DNA from: Burkholderiales bacterium
Lineage (GTDB): Bacteria; Pseudomonadota; Gammaproteobacteria; Burkholderiales; Casimicrobiaceae
Length of the DNA: 6,172 bases
Reading direction: 5' to 3'
NCBI GenBank assembly: GCA_025354075.1
Contig: JANXNO010000622.1
Location: 1-6,172, forward strand
Part shown: positions 6,151-6,172 of the stretch, piece after piece
Numbering within the stretch: the first letter of the stretch is position 1
Layout: every line of letters begins with the position of its first letter
Program-made: the position numbers and the translations under genes
Notes under the pieces: generated by a model
Told to the model about the DNA's origin: nothing
Database searches by the model: none
The model's input: the letters and a program-made list of their open reading frames with translations, nothing else

Positions 6151-6172
6151 TCGCATTCTGGTGAAGTAAGCG

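Larger units (their letters stand above)
5853..6172. other. Upstream non-coding region (320 nt)
   Basis: No gene is supported here. A 69-codon frame on the minus strand (6156-5947) lacks a ribosome site and resembles no family I know; open frames on the plus strand are equally unconvincing. The stretch, especially beyond about 5970, is less GC-rich than the operon, as expected of a control region. It contains a repeated 10-mer, a palindrome and a weak -10-like hexamer, each listed separately. I see no tRNA or other RNA gene. Confidence 0.5.

Noticed and set aside
5947..6156. 69-codon frame on the minus strand upstream of the MORN gene.
   Set aside because: It has no ribosome binding site and no recognisable family or motif. 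It is more likely part of a non-coding region.
5885..6172. Sigma-54 promoter, as found for some T6SS operons.
   Set aside because: I found no GGCAC-N5-TTGC pair in the correct orientation in this region.
1..6172. CRISPR array, insertion sequence, tRNA, rRNA or attachment site.
   Set aside because: There are no regularly spaced identical DNA repeats, no transposase, no terminal inverted repeats and no tRNA-like cloverleaf. The only regular repeats are the protein-coding MORN units.

Overview
The window carries one block of genes, all on the minus strand and apparently one operon. In transcription order they are: a secreted MORN-repeat protein (5852 to 4143), a membrane Ser/Thr protein kinase with a periplasmic PEGA domain (4048 to 2510), a second, paralogous kinase of the same architecture (2467 to 692), a small TPR-like lipoprotein of the TssQ type (639 to 154), and the first 38 codons of an FHA-domain protein that leaves the window at base 1. 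Gaps between genes are 94, 42, 52 and 38 nt, and none holds a convincing terminator. The remaining 320 nt (5853-6172) are non-coding as far as I can tell, less GC-rich than the genes, and look like the upstream control region.

The combination of kinase, FHA protein and a lipoprotein resembling the T6SS-associated TssQ family points to the threonine-phosphorylation (TPP-type) control arm of a type VI secretion system. In the known pathway a membrane kinase of the PpkA class senses the envelope and phosphorylates an FHA protein (Fha/TagH), which licenses assembly of the secretion machine. No structural T6SS gene (tssA-M, hcp, vgrG, clpV) and no PP2C phosphatase is visible here, so the T6SS assignment is an inference from gene families and order. 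The clearest supporting clue is the truncated FHA start at 1-115.

The organism is most likely a Gram-negative member of the Pseudomonadota, probably a betaproteobacterium (Burkholderiales-like). I infer this from the GC-rich codon use, the outer-membrane lipoprotein, the periplasmic signal peptide and the TssQ/kinase/FHA combination. No 16S rRNA or other taxonomic marker is present.

Working model (inference): the MORN protein and the lipoprotein sit in the periplasm and at the outer membrane. The two kinases reach into the periplasm with PEGA domains on Pro/Ala-rich stalks of different length and carry their catalytic domains in the cytoplasm. The FHA protein reads the cytoplasmic phosphorylation signal. 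The less usual parts are the tandem pair of PEGA kinases, the in-register nine-repeat periplasmic MORN array between two cysteine-containing domains, and short repeated motifs in the upstream region.
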